A DNA stretch of 64,000 bases from Physcia stellaris. Its lineage: Eukaryota; Ascomycota; Lecanoromycetes; Caliciales; Physciaceae. Below, piece by piece: positions 1 through 12,954 of the stretch. Location: NCBI GenBank assembly GCA_018902385.1, contig JABSSW010000004.1, positions 1 through 64,000 on the forward strand. The letters run 5' to 3'. Numbering within the stretch: position 1 is the first letter of the stretch; each line of letters begins with the position of its first letter. Position numbers and translations under genes: made by a program. The notes under the pieces were generated by a model that searched no databases, was not told where the DNA came from, and was given only the letters and a program-made list of their open reading frames with translations.

Positions 1-889
1 ACGAAATCGTCGTCAAAACGATCAAGTTTTTAGCGTGAAATTCATTTTATCGAGTGTTTGTTCGACATTTGTCGCTGTTTATTTATTGATTTAACGTTTT
101 CAATTTTTTACACAATCATGCGTTTGAACAGAAGAAAACTATGACTATCGTGATTCAAGCGAGAAAATTTCGCGTTATCGATTTCTTGATGATTGTTACA
201 AAATGATGTATTTGAAGAAAATTAAATCAAAAAAAGACGAATTTAATATTTGCAAAAAGATTGTTAACATGATCAGCAAGCAATCACGATAAACATTCGT
301 TCAGTAAAAAAAATCATCAAATTTTCACAAAGCGATCGACGAGAATCAATTCTGTGAAATTTCGAAAATTCAAAATTCAAATTATGAATTGAAAACATTC
401 ATTGCATGCGATATAATCGTACGCAACGAACAATGATTTTTCAATGATCGAACATACATAAAGTTTTTCAAACGATTCAGTCAATGATAAATAAATCGAC
501 TCAGATTGAAAGCGAAAACGATTGAACAGCTCGAAATTCTGCGCAAATCATTGAACGTAATCTCATTGCAATCGAAAAATGACTTCATTCGTGATCAAGT
601 CTGAACCTTTTAGCAGTGAAATCATGATTCGATCGAGTTCTTTGTCGAAATAGCATGCAATTCAGCTGACGTGTCAAATCAATTGATTTTGCATACAGCG
701 ACTCTTTGCTTCTTGCATTTTACATATCGATTGCATCTGATCGCAATTGAAACAGACAATGAAAATCTTTAATGTTATATTGCGACGATGTGTTCTCAAG
801 ACTTGATTATGTGTCAATTGTAAACAATCGTCGTGAATTCTTTCGATCAATCGTTTCTTGACAAAAAAACAAAATATGCAAATCTGTTT

Positions 890-3800
890 TCATGCAACGA
901 TTCGACTCTCGAAAAGCTCGAAATTCTCTTTCTTCGCGACGATCGCATTGCATGCAAATCTGACGACAACGTCGTATGTTTCACGCTTTTCGCTTTCGAG
1001 TTCGTTGTCGAAAAACTCGTCAAAATTCTTCGATTCAATTGAAAAAACTTGATCGAAAAAAACAGAAAAAGCTGACACAAAAATCGAAATCAATTTTAAA
1101 ACGTCGAAATCAATCAATTGACTCGACGCAAACACAATGAATAACGTCGTGAATCGTGTGCTGATAAACAAAAAAATAGCTACATGCAAAAAGATGTTCG
1201 AACGCAACGAAATATTTGAACGTTTCGCAATGATCGCATGTCGTTTTGATGACGAGAATGAAAAAACGAGAAATCGAAACGAAATTTGAAAAGCGACATC
1301 GAGAACATTCTGAACAGATCGTGAAAACGAGAAAAATGAATTGCTAACAGCTGAACGACGAAAAATGTCGATGACAATGTCGCGAAAAAAATTGATCGAA
1401 ATCTCGTGATGAGAATTGACTGACTTCGTTGAAAACTGACGAAAACGATGATGACAAAATTCGCATGACACTCGTTTAATGAAATCATTCATGAATTGAT
1501 TGCACGCAATGTCAGCATCTTCGTCAAAATAAACAGTCAGAAACTCACGATAACATTGTTGATTTTGAAGAAATCTCGTCATGCGAACACAATCGTTGCT
1601 CAAAAAATCAATTCGATATTTCGAATTTCACTGAACAAATCAACGATTTGTCAGCAATGTCAAACAGATTGTCGACATATCGTTTCGATCGACTCGTTTT
1701 GTTTTCTGTTCGTAATTGACAAAATCGTCGAAAACATTCAAATGAATGACTTTACGAATGAAAAAATAATGAACATCAACATTGAAAAACGACGTCGTTA
1801 CAAAAAAAAAATCGATTAATTCTTGACTTCATGCAATCATCATTCGAACTCGATTCTCGCGCGAGAAAACTTCATGATAAAATTCGCAATCGATGATCTT
1901 TGTTAAGATTTTATTCATTTGCTTGTTGCGAACGTAAACGATGTCACGCGCAATTGATATTTGATCGGAAAAAACGATTGCTTTTCAGATTTCAATGTTT
2001 TGCATGCAAATTCTAATCGCTTCGCTGATCAATGAATTAATCAATTCAGACGAGCGATCGTTCGACGACGAGATTGTTTGCACGCAATACTGAAAATTAA
2101 ATCGATCATTGCTGAAACGCATCATATCGCATCGAATGAAATGCAACGTCTGTTTGAAATTCATTTCGACGATGAACGACAATGTGATCGTCATGCAAAC
2201 GAACGAGACAGAAATTTCACGAAACTGAAATATGAAAAACATTTTTTGTCGATAATGATTGATTATCAATAGTTGATGAACTTCGTTCAGAACAATACGA
2301 TTCAGACGATCATTGACATGCAAAAATTGCGCAAACTCAACGAAATCAAAAATGACGACGTTTTCAATGTTCACGAAAAACAACGATGATATTGCATGAA
2401 ATTGATTTCGAATGAAAAAAAAATCGTAATTCATGCAATGAATGTTTCATTGTTTGCATCGTTTTTGAAAATTTTGTTTCAACGCGATCAATGACACGAT
2501 GACAATGATAATTTCCGTTCGAAACAATTGAGAGAAAATCACAAACAACAATGTCTTGTCGTTGTCAGTAGACATCATCACGAGCATTTCCGAACGACTG
2601 CGTGCAATCATCAACAATTCATTGCGTTGATTCGTGTTGCGAAACTCTGCTTGCGAACCGAACAACTGTTTCATGCATTGTTCAATGGTCGGTCAAATCC
2701 ATAGCTCACTTCGTACCTTCAAATTAGAATCTCGATTCTGACGTTTGAAGTGAATCGAGATCAAATCGCGATTGAAAAATCGTTTGTGAAACTCTGCCAT
2801 ACTGCGAATCGCATGCAACTGAACGATTTCTTCGTGTCATCGAGTATTGACCTCCAGATAGTTCGCTAGCAATCCATCCGTAAAATCAAAAAACAGATCA
2901 ACATCGTTGCCATAGATCATGCGATTGATGAAAAAAATGTGATTTGTTTGCATGACATGAATTCTGCTCGCGTTGTTCTGTTTGAAAATTGACAAATTAA
3001 TTTTTTCAAAATCGTCGTCGCAATTCGAGTTCGAATCATGAGTTGCATGCGATGTCTGTGCGTTGAAAATTTTCGAGACTTCATACACTTTGCATGCAAA
3101 ATTTCGCAACAATCGTTTGTCGACGCATACAAACATATGACGATATTGTTTGATGATAATGACGAAACTCAACGTCAACGTGATTTGTCGTTTCATGACA
3201 ATGTCGAATTGATCGACGCTTCATATCTGTTCACGCTTTTCAAACAAATGTTCACGATCAATCGAATACTGCATGCAAAGACAAAGAAAAAAACAAACGA
3301 CGAAACGTAAATGAGATATCGCATCAACAACTCACTCATTTTCGACAACAGAAAACGCGCAATGAGACGAAAATCGACTTTTCATGCAATTTTGTGATAA
3401 TCATTGACGACGATCATCAGTTTATGCGACAAATACAGATTGCGTGCAATTTCTTGATTGCATCAAATCGCGTCAATCAGCTCTTTACGACGAGAAAACA
3501 AATTTGAAATCTGATACATCAGCACACTGAACATGCGCAAAAATCGTTGAACTGCTAGCAGATACGAATTGGCTTTGAACTGTCGAATTCGAAGTTGAGT
3601 TTCTGCTTTGAAAAATTTTTTTCGCAAGGCTGAAATGCTCTGAAGGCGCTTGTACAATCAATCACGAATTGCATTCAGTTGATTGCGTGAATCATCGAAA
3701 AAAAACTTGCCGAATCTGTTGTCGAAATAATTGTCAACAAGATTGCTCACTGAATACAAAGACGTCTCATGCAGATTCAATAGCAAATCATTCTCGAAAA

Positions 3801-6029
3801 TGACATTAATCGAATGAATCATAGCGTTGATACTTTGTCGTCATTGCATGAAATTCAGATTGACATTCTGATGAGAAATTTGCATGCAATCGACGTTGAT
3901 GATGATGATCGAATGTCGTATCGTGTCGTTGCTGATTTTTCAAATAAGCAGTCGTCAGCAACTCAATTTCGATATAGAATTGAACGCGATATTGATCAAG
4001 TACTTGATTCGTTGTCGACGAACGATTTTCTGCAAATTGATTTTTGAATTCGTCGACTTAGCGAATTTGACGAAAAAATAACTCAGAAATCACAATTGCA
4101 TGCAATGAATTCATTCATTCAATCGAAAAAAGAGATTTTTGATCGCGATTCAGAATTCATTCGAACTGATCACATGCAATGCAACAAAATCAATGATCGA
4201 ACAAATGAAAGCTGAATTTTTTCAGCGAAAACGAATCAAGATGTGCGACAGAATGCTGATTGTTTGCACAAAAGTCTCTGCACGCGATCGCAAAGTTGAA
4301 ACGTTTTCGTTGAAAATTTTTTCGTTCGAATTCTCATCATTCGAATTCTCATCGTCAGAACTCTCGTCGTTCGAAAACGATAAGATGTTCGTCGATCGAA
4401 AACATTTCAACAAAAACAAACGCTTGAAATTGACTGTTAGCAGTAGTTCAGCAATGTCTTTGATCTCGTTAATTTGATTTGTCAGATCGAGCAAATTCGT
4501 CAAATATCGAGTTGTCAAAAAACAAGTCTCGATATTTTTCGATAGTTGAATCAAGAACAGTATCAGATTGATTCATAGTGTGTCGTATCGTGTCATGATA
4601 TTTTTTTTTTGCACTTTTAACAGAATTTTTGTCGCTGTGCGATTTTTTTCGAAAGAATTGAGATAACGTGCAGTCTGTCGATTGATGAATAAAGAAATTT
4701 TGTTCGAAATGATTTTGTCACGAAATTTCATGAAATTTTGTTGCATCGCTTGATCGATCAAATGCTTTCGAATTAAAATGATGAAATCTGTGACATGCAA
4801 TCAGTTTTCATGTTATGTAAAGTCGAATTCGACGAGTTCAAAATTATCGTTGTCGACATTGAAACGTATCGAATCGTCAACAAAAATATTTTTAAAGCTT
4901 TGAAACTCGACAACAAGATCGTCAAAAAAAGACAAAAAATGAAATACGATAATGTGATGCAAAAAAAAAAACGAGTTCGAAAAAATTGAAAATGCTTATC
5001 ACTAAAAATTGCTGACAATAGATTTCTCAACGTTTTTTTTTTTTTTTCAATTTCGTCATTCAGTTGAATATGTTCGTAATACGCAATCAAAAAAATGTTT
5101 GATTCGCATAAACGTCGATTGAAAACATGTTGTCAAACGCTTGACTTCATGTTGCGCAATTGATTTCGTATTTTCGATTCATTTTCGTTTGCACGCGATT
5201 TGACATCGAAGTGTTTGCATGTTGCGAGTCGAAAAAGATGAAAAAAATCTGACTATCGCTGAGCGAAAAAAAAACTGAGAACGCAACGCAAACGAACGAT
5301 ATTCGCGAGCAGAACAAAAAAACTGCACGCAAACTGATTGCACGTCGTTCTCATTGATCGAAATTTTGCTTTTTGCGTTTTCGATGTCATGAATCGAAAA
5401 CAAATGTTTTTCAATCGTACGTCGATTTTTATTGACTAATCGATTGTTTTCAATGCATGCATCACATCGAAATTCGAATTCGATGAGCAATTCGAGTACA
5501 CGTTCGATGTCATTGAATGAATGAATTTGACGAAAATCGCGAAAATCATGAATGCGAATTTCGATCAAGACTGTTTGCAATCGTTTTTTTTTCACTTTGT
5601 GTTGATTTTTTAGATGATTTTCAATGATCGAAACGAATACGCAATAATCATGCTCTGTACAAACAAATAAACGAAATGAAGAATGATAATTGAAATTGCA
5701 AAATTTCATGTAAACGATCGAACGAAACGCGCGAATTTCGTGATGAAAATTTAATGACTGAATCAGACGACTGAGTCATTGTTGACAATCAACTCGATGT
5801 TTTTGATTTTGACGCTGAAAATTGTCGTTTCGAAAATGACGAATTGATTTTTAAGTATTGCAAAAAATAATGACGTGTTTGATTGCATGCAAAGAAAATT
5901 TGCAAACAATCTAGAAAATGATGAATTTTCTGAAAAAACGCTAAGTGATTTTTCATTAACATGCGAAATGACTAAAGCGATTTCATCAATCAAACTTCTG
6001 TCATCAACTGATTTTTCTAAAGAAATCAT
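890..6029 (-). pseudogene. Decayed telomere-linked RecQ-like helicase (TLH type) with N-terminal zinc-finger region
   Basis: Successive minus-strand open stretches line up in the order of a TLH-type RecQ helicase. An N-terminal part lies at 6029-5763. A Cys/His zinc-finger region like that of OrsD/DUF3505 proteins lies at 5709-5179 (C-x-x-x-H then H-x-x-x-x-H, followed by a second C-x-x-C). At 3196-2837 is the segment that in this family carries a GHS...YG motif, here read as NHI...YGN. The Walker A region at 2674-2447 reads TDNDKT where TGNGKT is expected. Motif II at 2434-1985 reads NEVH for DEVH, followed by MTITL for MTATL. A Cys-rich zinc cluster (QQC...C...CEFCH) lies near 1600-1490. 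The breaks and the Gly-to-Asp and Asp-to-Asn changes fit G-to-A mutation. Such genes are usually subtelomeric. No intact product is possible. The family call is by motif order, not by search. Confidence 0.72.
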
Positions 6030-6099
6030 TTCGTTTTACTGTTAGAATTTGTTACAATGATGTACAGTTTCGTGAAAATATACAATCATTGATACGAAT

Positions 6100-7170
6100 T
6101 GAAATCAAATAATATCGTTTCGAAAAAACGTATTATGCAATCATATTACATTTCGATTTTGTAAAGCAAAAATTCGATCAAGAAAAACAAATAATGTTGA
6201 AAAAATTTGATCTTTTCGCATATTAATCGATTTGATTTTCTGACAGATTTTAGTCAAATCAAAAAAATTCGATTTTGCATTTTTCGCATCGATGCATGTT
6301 CGCAATACATGTCGCGCATTCGATGCATTGTTTTTCTTATCGATTTTTCGATTATTTGACATATTTTATGAACTTTTTACAGTCAAATTACATAGAAATT
6401 GAATCATTGATGTCGCAAAAAATATTTGAAAATTTTGAAATTCACAATGATATTACATGATGTGATTCGCATTCTCGTTCGTCATCGCAAAATTCAAACA
6501 ATTGATATTTGTTTCATGATGTATTTTTTAATCAATTTTAAATATCAAATTTCACATCGATGTTTCATTTCATGAAAAAACGCAAAACGTTTTCAATCAT
6601 TCGATCGCACGTTTTATCAATTCGATTTTACGTCATATTTGAAATCAATAAATCATCGAATTTCGATTCGTTCGTTTTTGCAATTTTCGCATCGATGCAT
6701 GATTTAACTTTACAAAATTTACGTCATTGAAAAAGTTTGTTCGAAAATTTTAAACAACACATCGTTGAAAAAGTTTCAAAATCACTTCGTTGAAAAAACT
6801 AACTTGCAACAATGACAATCATTCGTTTCAATAAATCAAAATTTATCGAATTAGAAAAACTTGTTCGAAAATTTCAAAATACACATCGTCGAAAGAATTT
6901 CAGAACTCGTCGTCGAAAAACTTGCACGAAAATTTCAAAACACGCATCGTTGAAAGAATTTGCACGAAAATTTCAAATTGATCAAAATATTTGCTTTAAA
7001 CAGAAAAACACAAACAGAAAACACAAACGAATGTTGTGAAAAAATGTTGAAAAATACAATTTTCGCAATGATAAATGCGCATGATTCGATTGATATAATT
7101 TAACGAAACGAAAATTAATGCGTTTTTGTTGAAATTAATGTTTTGACATCGCATACATCAAAATCTTCGA
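6100..7170. repeat. ~1-kb dispersed repeat, copy 1 (mutated)
   Basis: This stretch matches 12955-13790 and 14110-15060. Shared landmarks in order are a TTTCGCATATTAATCG segment (copy 1 near 6215), a GCATCGATG box, a CAGTCAAATTACATAGA box, ATGTCGCAAAAAATATTTG, and at the far end AATTAATGCG followed by TTGTTGAAATTAATG. Copy 1 lies directly upstream of the decayed helicase, as expected if helicase and repeat belong to one subtelomere-like unit. It is mutated throughout; compare copy 3, which is unmutated past 14740. Confidence 0.7.
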
Positions 7171-7257
7171 TCTGTTTGTATTTAGAAATTACACGCAATT
7201 CATGCAATCATTGTTCATGTTTGTTTAACATAAAAATTAATTTGTATTGTTAAAATT

Positions 7258-8355
7258 AATAAATTTATTCGTGCATGAATATTTATTTTTGATGCACGAA
7301 TATTTATTTATTCATGCACGAATATTTATTTATTCATGCACGAATATTTATTTATTCATGCACGAATATTTATTTATTCATGCACGAATATTTATTTATT
7401 CATGCACGAATATTTATTTATTCATGCACGAATATTTATTTATTCGTGTAAAAGTAAATTTGTATTGTTAAAATTGATAAATGTATTCGTGCATGAAAAT
7501 TTATTTATTCGTGCATAAATTAAATTATATTTTAATTTTGAATATTTATTTATTCGTGCATGAATTAAATTATATTTTAACTTTGAATATTTATTTATTT
7601 GTGCATAAATTAAAATATATTCGTGCATGAATTAAATTAAATTAATGCATAAAATAAATTATAATTGTGTATGTTATAAATTTATTTATATAAATATTGA
7701 TATATATTAATATTATTTTTAAATTTATTCGTATATGAATTAAAATTTATTCGTGCATAAATTAAAATATATTCGTGCATGAATTAAAATATATTCGTGC
7801 ATGAATTAAATTATATTCGTGCATGAATATTTATTTATTCGTGCATGAATATTTATTTATTCGTGCATGAATTAAAATTTATTTGTGCATGAATTAAAAT
7901 TTATTCGTGCATAAATTAAATTATATTCATGCATGAATTAAATTATATTCGTGCATGAATTAAAATTATTGCATGAATATTTATTTATTCGTGCATGAAT
8001 TAAAATTTATTCGTGCATGAATTAAAATTTATTCGTGCATGAATTAAAATATATTCGTGCATGAATTAAAATATATTCGTGCATGAATTAAATTATATTC
8101 GTGCATGAATTAAATTATATTCGTGCATGAAAAATTATTTATTCGTGCATGAATATTTATTTATTCGTGCATGAATATTTATTTATTTGTGCATGAATTA
8201 AAATTTATTCGTGCATGAATTAAAATATATTCGTGCATGAATTAAATTATATTCGTGCATGAATTAAATTTTATTCGTGCATGAATATTTATTTATTCGT
8301 GCATGAATATTTATTTATTTGTGCATGAATTAAAATTTATTCGTGCATGAATTTT
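7258..8355. repeat. 22-bp satellite array with sequence variants
   Basis: About 50 units of 22 bp are arranged head to tail. The first eight or so (7290-7445) are nearly identical, of the form GCACGAATATTTATTTATTC followed by AT. Later units alternate two types, one with GAATATTTATTTATTC and one with GAATTAAA(A/T)TTTATTC or TATATTC, each starting GTGCAT. The alternation suggests higher-order units. Because 22 is not a multiple of three, a continuous read gives a 22-residue peptide period without stops; this is not a gene. Confidence 0.92.
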
Positions 8356-8419
8356 GTTGATTTGATATTAATATTTTTGTTATTTTATTATTTTAATTCA
8401 ATTAACGTTCATGTACAAA

Positions 8420-9265
8420 TTTAAAAACGATTGCGTTATCGCAAAATTCTCGAAACTTAATTAAATTTTCGAGATAAAAAAATTCGAAAAATTCGTAAAA
8501 CATTAAACATTAATTCGATTTGATTAAACATTATCATTTTATTATTTCATTTTTAACGTAAGTTTCAAAATCGATTTTAAATTTTTGATACGTCAAATAT
8601 TCATCGAGAAACAACATCGATATCGCAAAAATCTCGAAATTTAATTAAATTTTCAAAATACAAATTTTCAAAAAAATTGTAAAAAATTAATCGTTAATTC
8701 GATTCGACTCAATCTCATCACTTTTTTATTTTGTTTTTTTCATAGATTTCAAAATGGATTTCAAATTTTCGATACGTTAAATATTCATTGAAAAACAGCA
8801 TCGATATAACAAAAATCTCGAAATTTAATCGAATTTTCGAGTTATTAAAATTCGAAAAATTCGTAACAAATCAAACGTTAATTCGATTCGATTCAATTTT
8901 ATCATTTTTCGATTTTATTTTTTACGTAAATTTCAGAACTGATTTTAGAATTACGATACGTCAAATATTCATCGAGAAACAACATCGATATCGCAAAAAT
9001 TTCGAAATTTAATCGAATTTTCGAGTTATCAAAATTCGAAAAATTCGTAACAAATTAGTCGTTAATTCGATTCGACTCAATTTCATCACTTTTTTATTCA
9101 ATTTTTCTTGTAAATTTCAAAATTGATTTCAAATTTACGATACGTCAAATATTCATCGAGAAACAACATCGATATCGCAAAAATTTCGAAACTTAATCGA
9201 ATTTTCGAGTTATCAAAATTTGAAAAATTCGTAACAAATTAGTCGTTAATTCGATCGAAACAAAT
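8420..9265. repeat. ~184-bp tandem repeat, array 1 (about 4.5 units)
   Basis: The landmark GATACGT(C/T)AAATATTCAT recurs at about 8587, 8771, 8955 and 9139, a constant 184-bp spacing. Each unit also carries AACAACATCGATAT, a TCGAAATTTAATCG box, a TTCGAAAAATTCGTAA box and a TTTTTTATT run. The same unit forms array 2 (11855-12920). The unit size is nucleosome-like and resembles that of many satellites. Its role is unknown. Confidence 0.9.
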
Positions 9266-9716
9266 TGAATGTGAAAATAATGCGAGTTTTGACATTAATT
9301 ACATATAAATTTTCAAAAATGAATAAATTTCATAATTAATTTGAATAAAAGTTTTGATAATTTTTTTGTCGAATTTTTACAATATAAATTTCTAAATTTT
9401 ATCAATTATTTGTCATAATTGTCAAATAAAAAAATTATATGTGTTAATTCATTGTTTTTCTTCATATTTTATTCAAAAAAATGTCGAAATTGAAAAAATA
9501 ACATTTCAAATTTTTTAATTAATAATAAAAAAACGTGCAAAAAAGAAAAAATAATAATTCATACAAGAAATCGAATTTTCGATTTTTGAAAAAGAAACAT
9601 TTCAAGAATTTCTTGATTAGAATCAAGAAATTCGTGAGAAATTTCTGAAATCAAAATCGTTTATTAAAATATATATAGCAAAAATCAATGTTAATAAAAT
9701 TTTAAAAAATTATATC

Positions 9717-9890
9717 TGTTACGAACGTGTTTCGAAAACATTGTTGCAAAATTGAAAAAACACGTGATTAAAATTTTGATATTTGCAAACTTTACATCAA
9801 ATCATTTCGATTTTTATTTGTACATTTTTTTTTTTTTTAGTTTTAGAATTTTCGTTTAATGAATATCGATTATTATGCACGATTGTAACA
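9717..9890. repeat. Left LTR of the 2.1-kb element
   Basis: It is nearly identical to 11679-11849 apart from a few substitutions and small length changes in the T tract. It starts TGTTAC and ends GTAACA, so the ends also form a short inverted repeat typical of LTRs. Confidence 0.87.
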
Positions 9891-11678
9891 TTATTTTTAA
9901 ATTTCATTTTTATTATTCAATGAAAAACGTATGCTGTTACGAACATGTCTGACAGATAAACTTGACAGATGTTTGACAAATAGATAAATGATATGATATA
10001 ATCGAACAGCGAATTATGTTTTAATTTTACGTCGAAATTAACGTGATTTGAAACTTGACGTCGTACATTGTTTGCAATTTCAACATTTTGTATTTACTTG
10101 TTTTTGCAAATTTATTGTTTTCGTCTAGTTAGTCAATCAATACAGTCATACAAGCACGACTCATGATATATGCATGTATTTGTATGCGTTTTTTAACAAA
10201 TCATCAATGATCGTCAAAAAAACAACACGAATTGAATGACATCATTATTCAACGATGTTATCGAATCAATCAATCAAAAATCAATATTTGTTTCATCATA
10301 TCGCAAAATCAATTGCAAAATCAATACGATTATACATTCATTGATCGTTTTTCTATTTGAATTTTGTTCGTCATATTTTTCGATAATTGCACGAGTCGAT
10401 ACACAAACATCTATCGATTTATTTATTTGTTTGATATATTTTTTCAGCAATTGCACGAGCATTCGTTCATTACAATTCGAAAAAAATTCTGAAATACACG
10501 CGTTTGTCATTCAAATCGACGCGATTTTTTCGATTTTTCAATTCGTTCGTCATGAATTTTTCTACGAAATCTTCATCTATTTTAGAAAATGAAAACTGAT
10601 ATTAATACAAAAACAAAACGAAATCGTCAAAAATATAAACGAATGATTAAAAGTTCTAATCATTTCGAAATCGTCGTCAAAATTTTCGATTCAAATTTTT
10701 GTTTTTGTTTCGTTTGTTTTTTTTCAGTCTGTTTCATTTTCGTCGAAACATCACACGAAAACTGTGAAAAATGAAATAATTAAAACGATGAAATTTCGCT
10801 TTAATAGAAAAAAAAATAAAAACACAACAACAATTTCAACAATTTCAACAACAATTTCATCAAAAACAACAACAAAAATCTCGATATTTAGATTTGTCAT
10901 ATTTTCAAAACAGACGAGAAATTCATTTATTTCGTTCGTCATTTTTGCAACAATTACATCAAAACGTTCACGTTTTTCATTATTTACATTCAAAATCACA
11001 TCAAAGTTCGTGAAAATTACATTAATCAATGATTTTCTTATTTCGTTCAACATTTTTATCAAAATTTCGAAAATCGATTTCGAAATTTTATTTTACAATT
11101 CATGATTTTTATCGCATGTTTGTTGAAAAATCAAAATCATTTGATTTGTGTCAACATCAAAATCGTCGTTTTTTTTCACCGAATTGTGAAATTTGTCAAT
11201 TTGATCGATCAAATTCTTTTTACGAATTTCGAATCATTTTTTATTTTCTGTTTGCAATCAATCAGAAAACATCGATTAGTCAAAATTTGAAAAGTTCAAA
11301 TTCGAAAAATTTTCAGCAATTTACGTTTGCGAAAACGATTCGTTCTGTTTTGTTTGAGAAATCGATTTTTTCGTGATACAAAAAGTCAAATTTCTTTTAC
11401 ATTTCGTTGCAATCAAGATTTTTAACAAAATTTTCATTTTTGCAATCAAGATTTTCATTCGCATGATTTCGATTTACATTTTCGTTTACGTTTTCGTCGT
11501 TTTTTCGATTTTCGTTTTCAAATCACGTTTGTTGCATTTGTTTCGATCATTTCAATTTTCGCAATGATTTGTTCGATTATCGACGTTTCAATCAACGATA
11601 TTTCTTGAATCGTCGATCGATTGAAAAAATATGAAAGAAATAATCGTTTCGAAACGAAATTTGCAAAAAAAAAAATAA

Positions 11679-11849
11679 TGTTACGAACGTGTTTCGAAAA
11701 CATTGTCGCAAAATTGAAAAAACACGTGATTAAAATCTTGACATTCGCAAATTTTACATTAAACATTTCGATTTTCATCTGTACATTTTTTCTTTCTAGT
11801 TTTAGAATTTTCGTTTAATGAATATCGATTATCATGCACGATTGTAACA
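11679..11849. repeat. Right LTR of the 2.1-kb element
   Basis: This is the partner of 9717-9890 and is followed directly by ATATC, the target duplication also found before the left LTR. It keeps a CTTTCTAG stretch that has become all T in the left LTR, so it is slightly less mutated. Confidence 0.87.
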
Positions 11850-11854
11850 ATATC

Positions 11855-12920
11855 AAATCAATCGTTAATTCGATTTGATCAAATTTGATTACTTTTTTAT
11901 TTTGTTTTTTACGTAGATTTCATAACTGATTTCAAATTTACGATACGTCAAATATTCATGAAGAAACAGCATCGATATCGCAAGAATCTCGAAATTTAAT
12001 CGAAATTTTCGAAAACTGATTTGAAAATTTTTTATAAAATCAATCGTTAACTCGATCGAGACATGCTATATGTAAAAATGATGCGTTTTTGTGTTGATTT
12101 CAAAACTTCTTTCAAACTTGTCATATGTCAAGTTTTCATTGAGATTCTTTATCGATACTGTCGCAATAGTCGAATTCTCGAATTATCAAAATTTGAAAAA
12201 TTCGTAACAAATCAATCGCTAATTCGATTCGACGCAATCTCATCAATTTTTTATTCATTTTTTTTCGTAGATTTCAAAACTGATTTCAGATATTCGATAC
12301 GTCAAATATTCATCGAGAAACAACATCGATATCGCAAAAATTTCGAGATTTAGTCGAATTTTCAAGATACAAAATTTTCAAAAATTGTAAAAAATTAGTC
12401 GTTAATTCGATTCGACTCAATCTCATCACTTTTTTATTCAATTTTTTTTGTAAATTTCAAAACTGATTTCAAATTTACGATACGTCAAATATTCATCGAG
12501 AAACAGCATCGATATCGCAAAAATCTCGAAACTTAATCGAATTTTCGAGTTATCAAAATTCGAAAAATTCGTAACAAATTAGTCGCTAATTCGATTCGAC
12601 TCAACTCTATCACTTTTTTATTCAATTTTTTTGTAAATTTCAAAACTGATTTCAAATTTACGATACGTCAAATATTCATCGAGAAACAGCATCGATATCG
12701 CAAAAATCTCGAAACTTAATCGAAATTTTCGAAAAACTTGCTTGAAAAATTTTTAAAAAATTAATCGCTAATTCGATCGAGACATAATATATGCGAAAAA
12801 AATGCGTTTTTTTAAGTTGATTTCAAAATTGTTTTCAAATTTGTGATATGTCAAATATTCATCGAAAATTCGCATCGATATCGTTGAAACAGATTTCATC
12901 GATATCGAAATTAATTAATT
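11855..12920. repeat. ~183-bp tandem repeat, array 2 (about 5.5 units)
   Basis: The landmark GATACGTC or its variants recurs at about 11942, 12122, 12296, 12479, 12662 and 12844, a spacing of 174-183 bp. The units match array 1 at 8420-9265. The 2.1-kb LTR element lies between the two arrays, which probably were one array before insertion, together with other sequence at 9265-9711. Confidence 0.87.
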
Positions 12921-12954
12921 TTAATTTCATTCATCAAAATTTGCGATATCGATG

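Larger units (their letters stand above)
9717..11849. mobile_element. Short LTR retroelement (non-autonomous or deleted), 5-bp TSD ATATC
   Basis: Two direct repeats, 9717-9890 (174 bp) and 11679-11849 (171 bp), both start TGTTACGAACGTG and end GATTGTAACA, so they have TG...CA ends. The element is flanked by ATATC at 9712-9716 and again at 11850-11854, a perfect 5-bp target duplication. The interior is only ~1.8 kb, too short for gag-pol, and its open stretches (10236-10592 and 11029-11376, plus strand) resemble no retroviral domain I know. A purine-rich A tract precedes the right LTR. It sits among the ~183-bp repeats. A TRIM/LARD-like element or an internally deleted gypsy-type element both fit. 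Confidence 0.87.

Noticed and set aside
7247-7628. Open frames encoding a 22-residue repeat peptide
   Set aside because: A stop-free 22-bp repeat automatically gives this; no start context or coding composition.
7258-8355. Regular short repeats resembling a CRISPR array
   Set aside because: Units abut without unique spacers and the DNA is fungal; it is a simple satellite.
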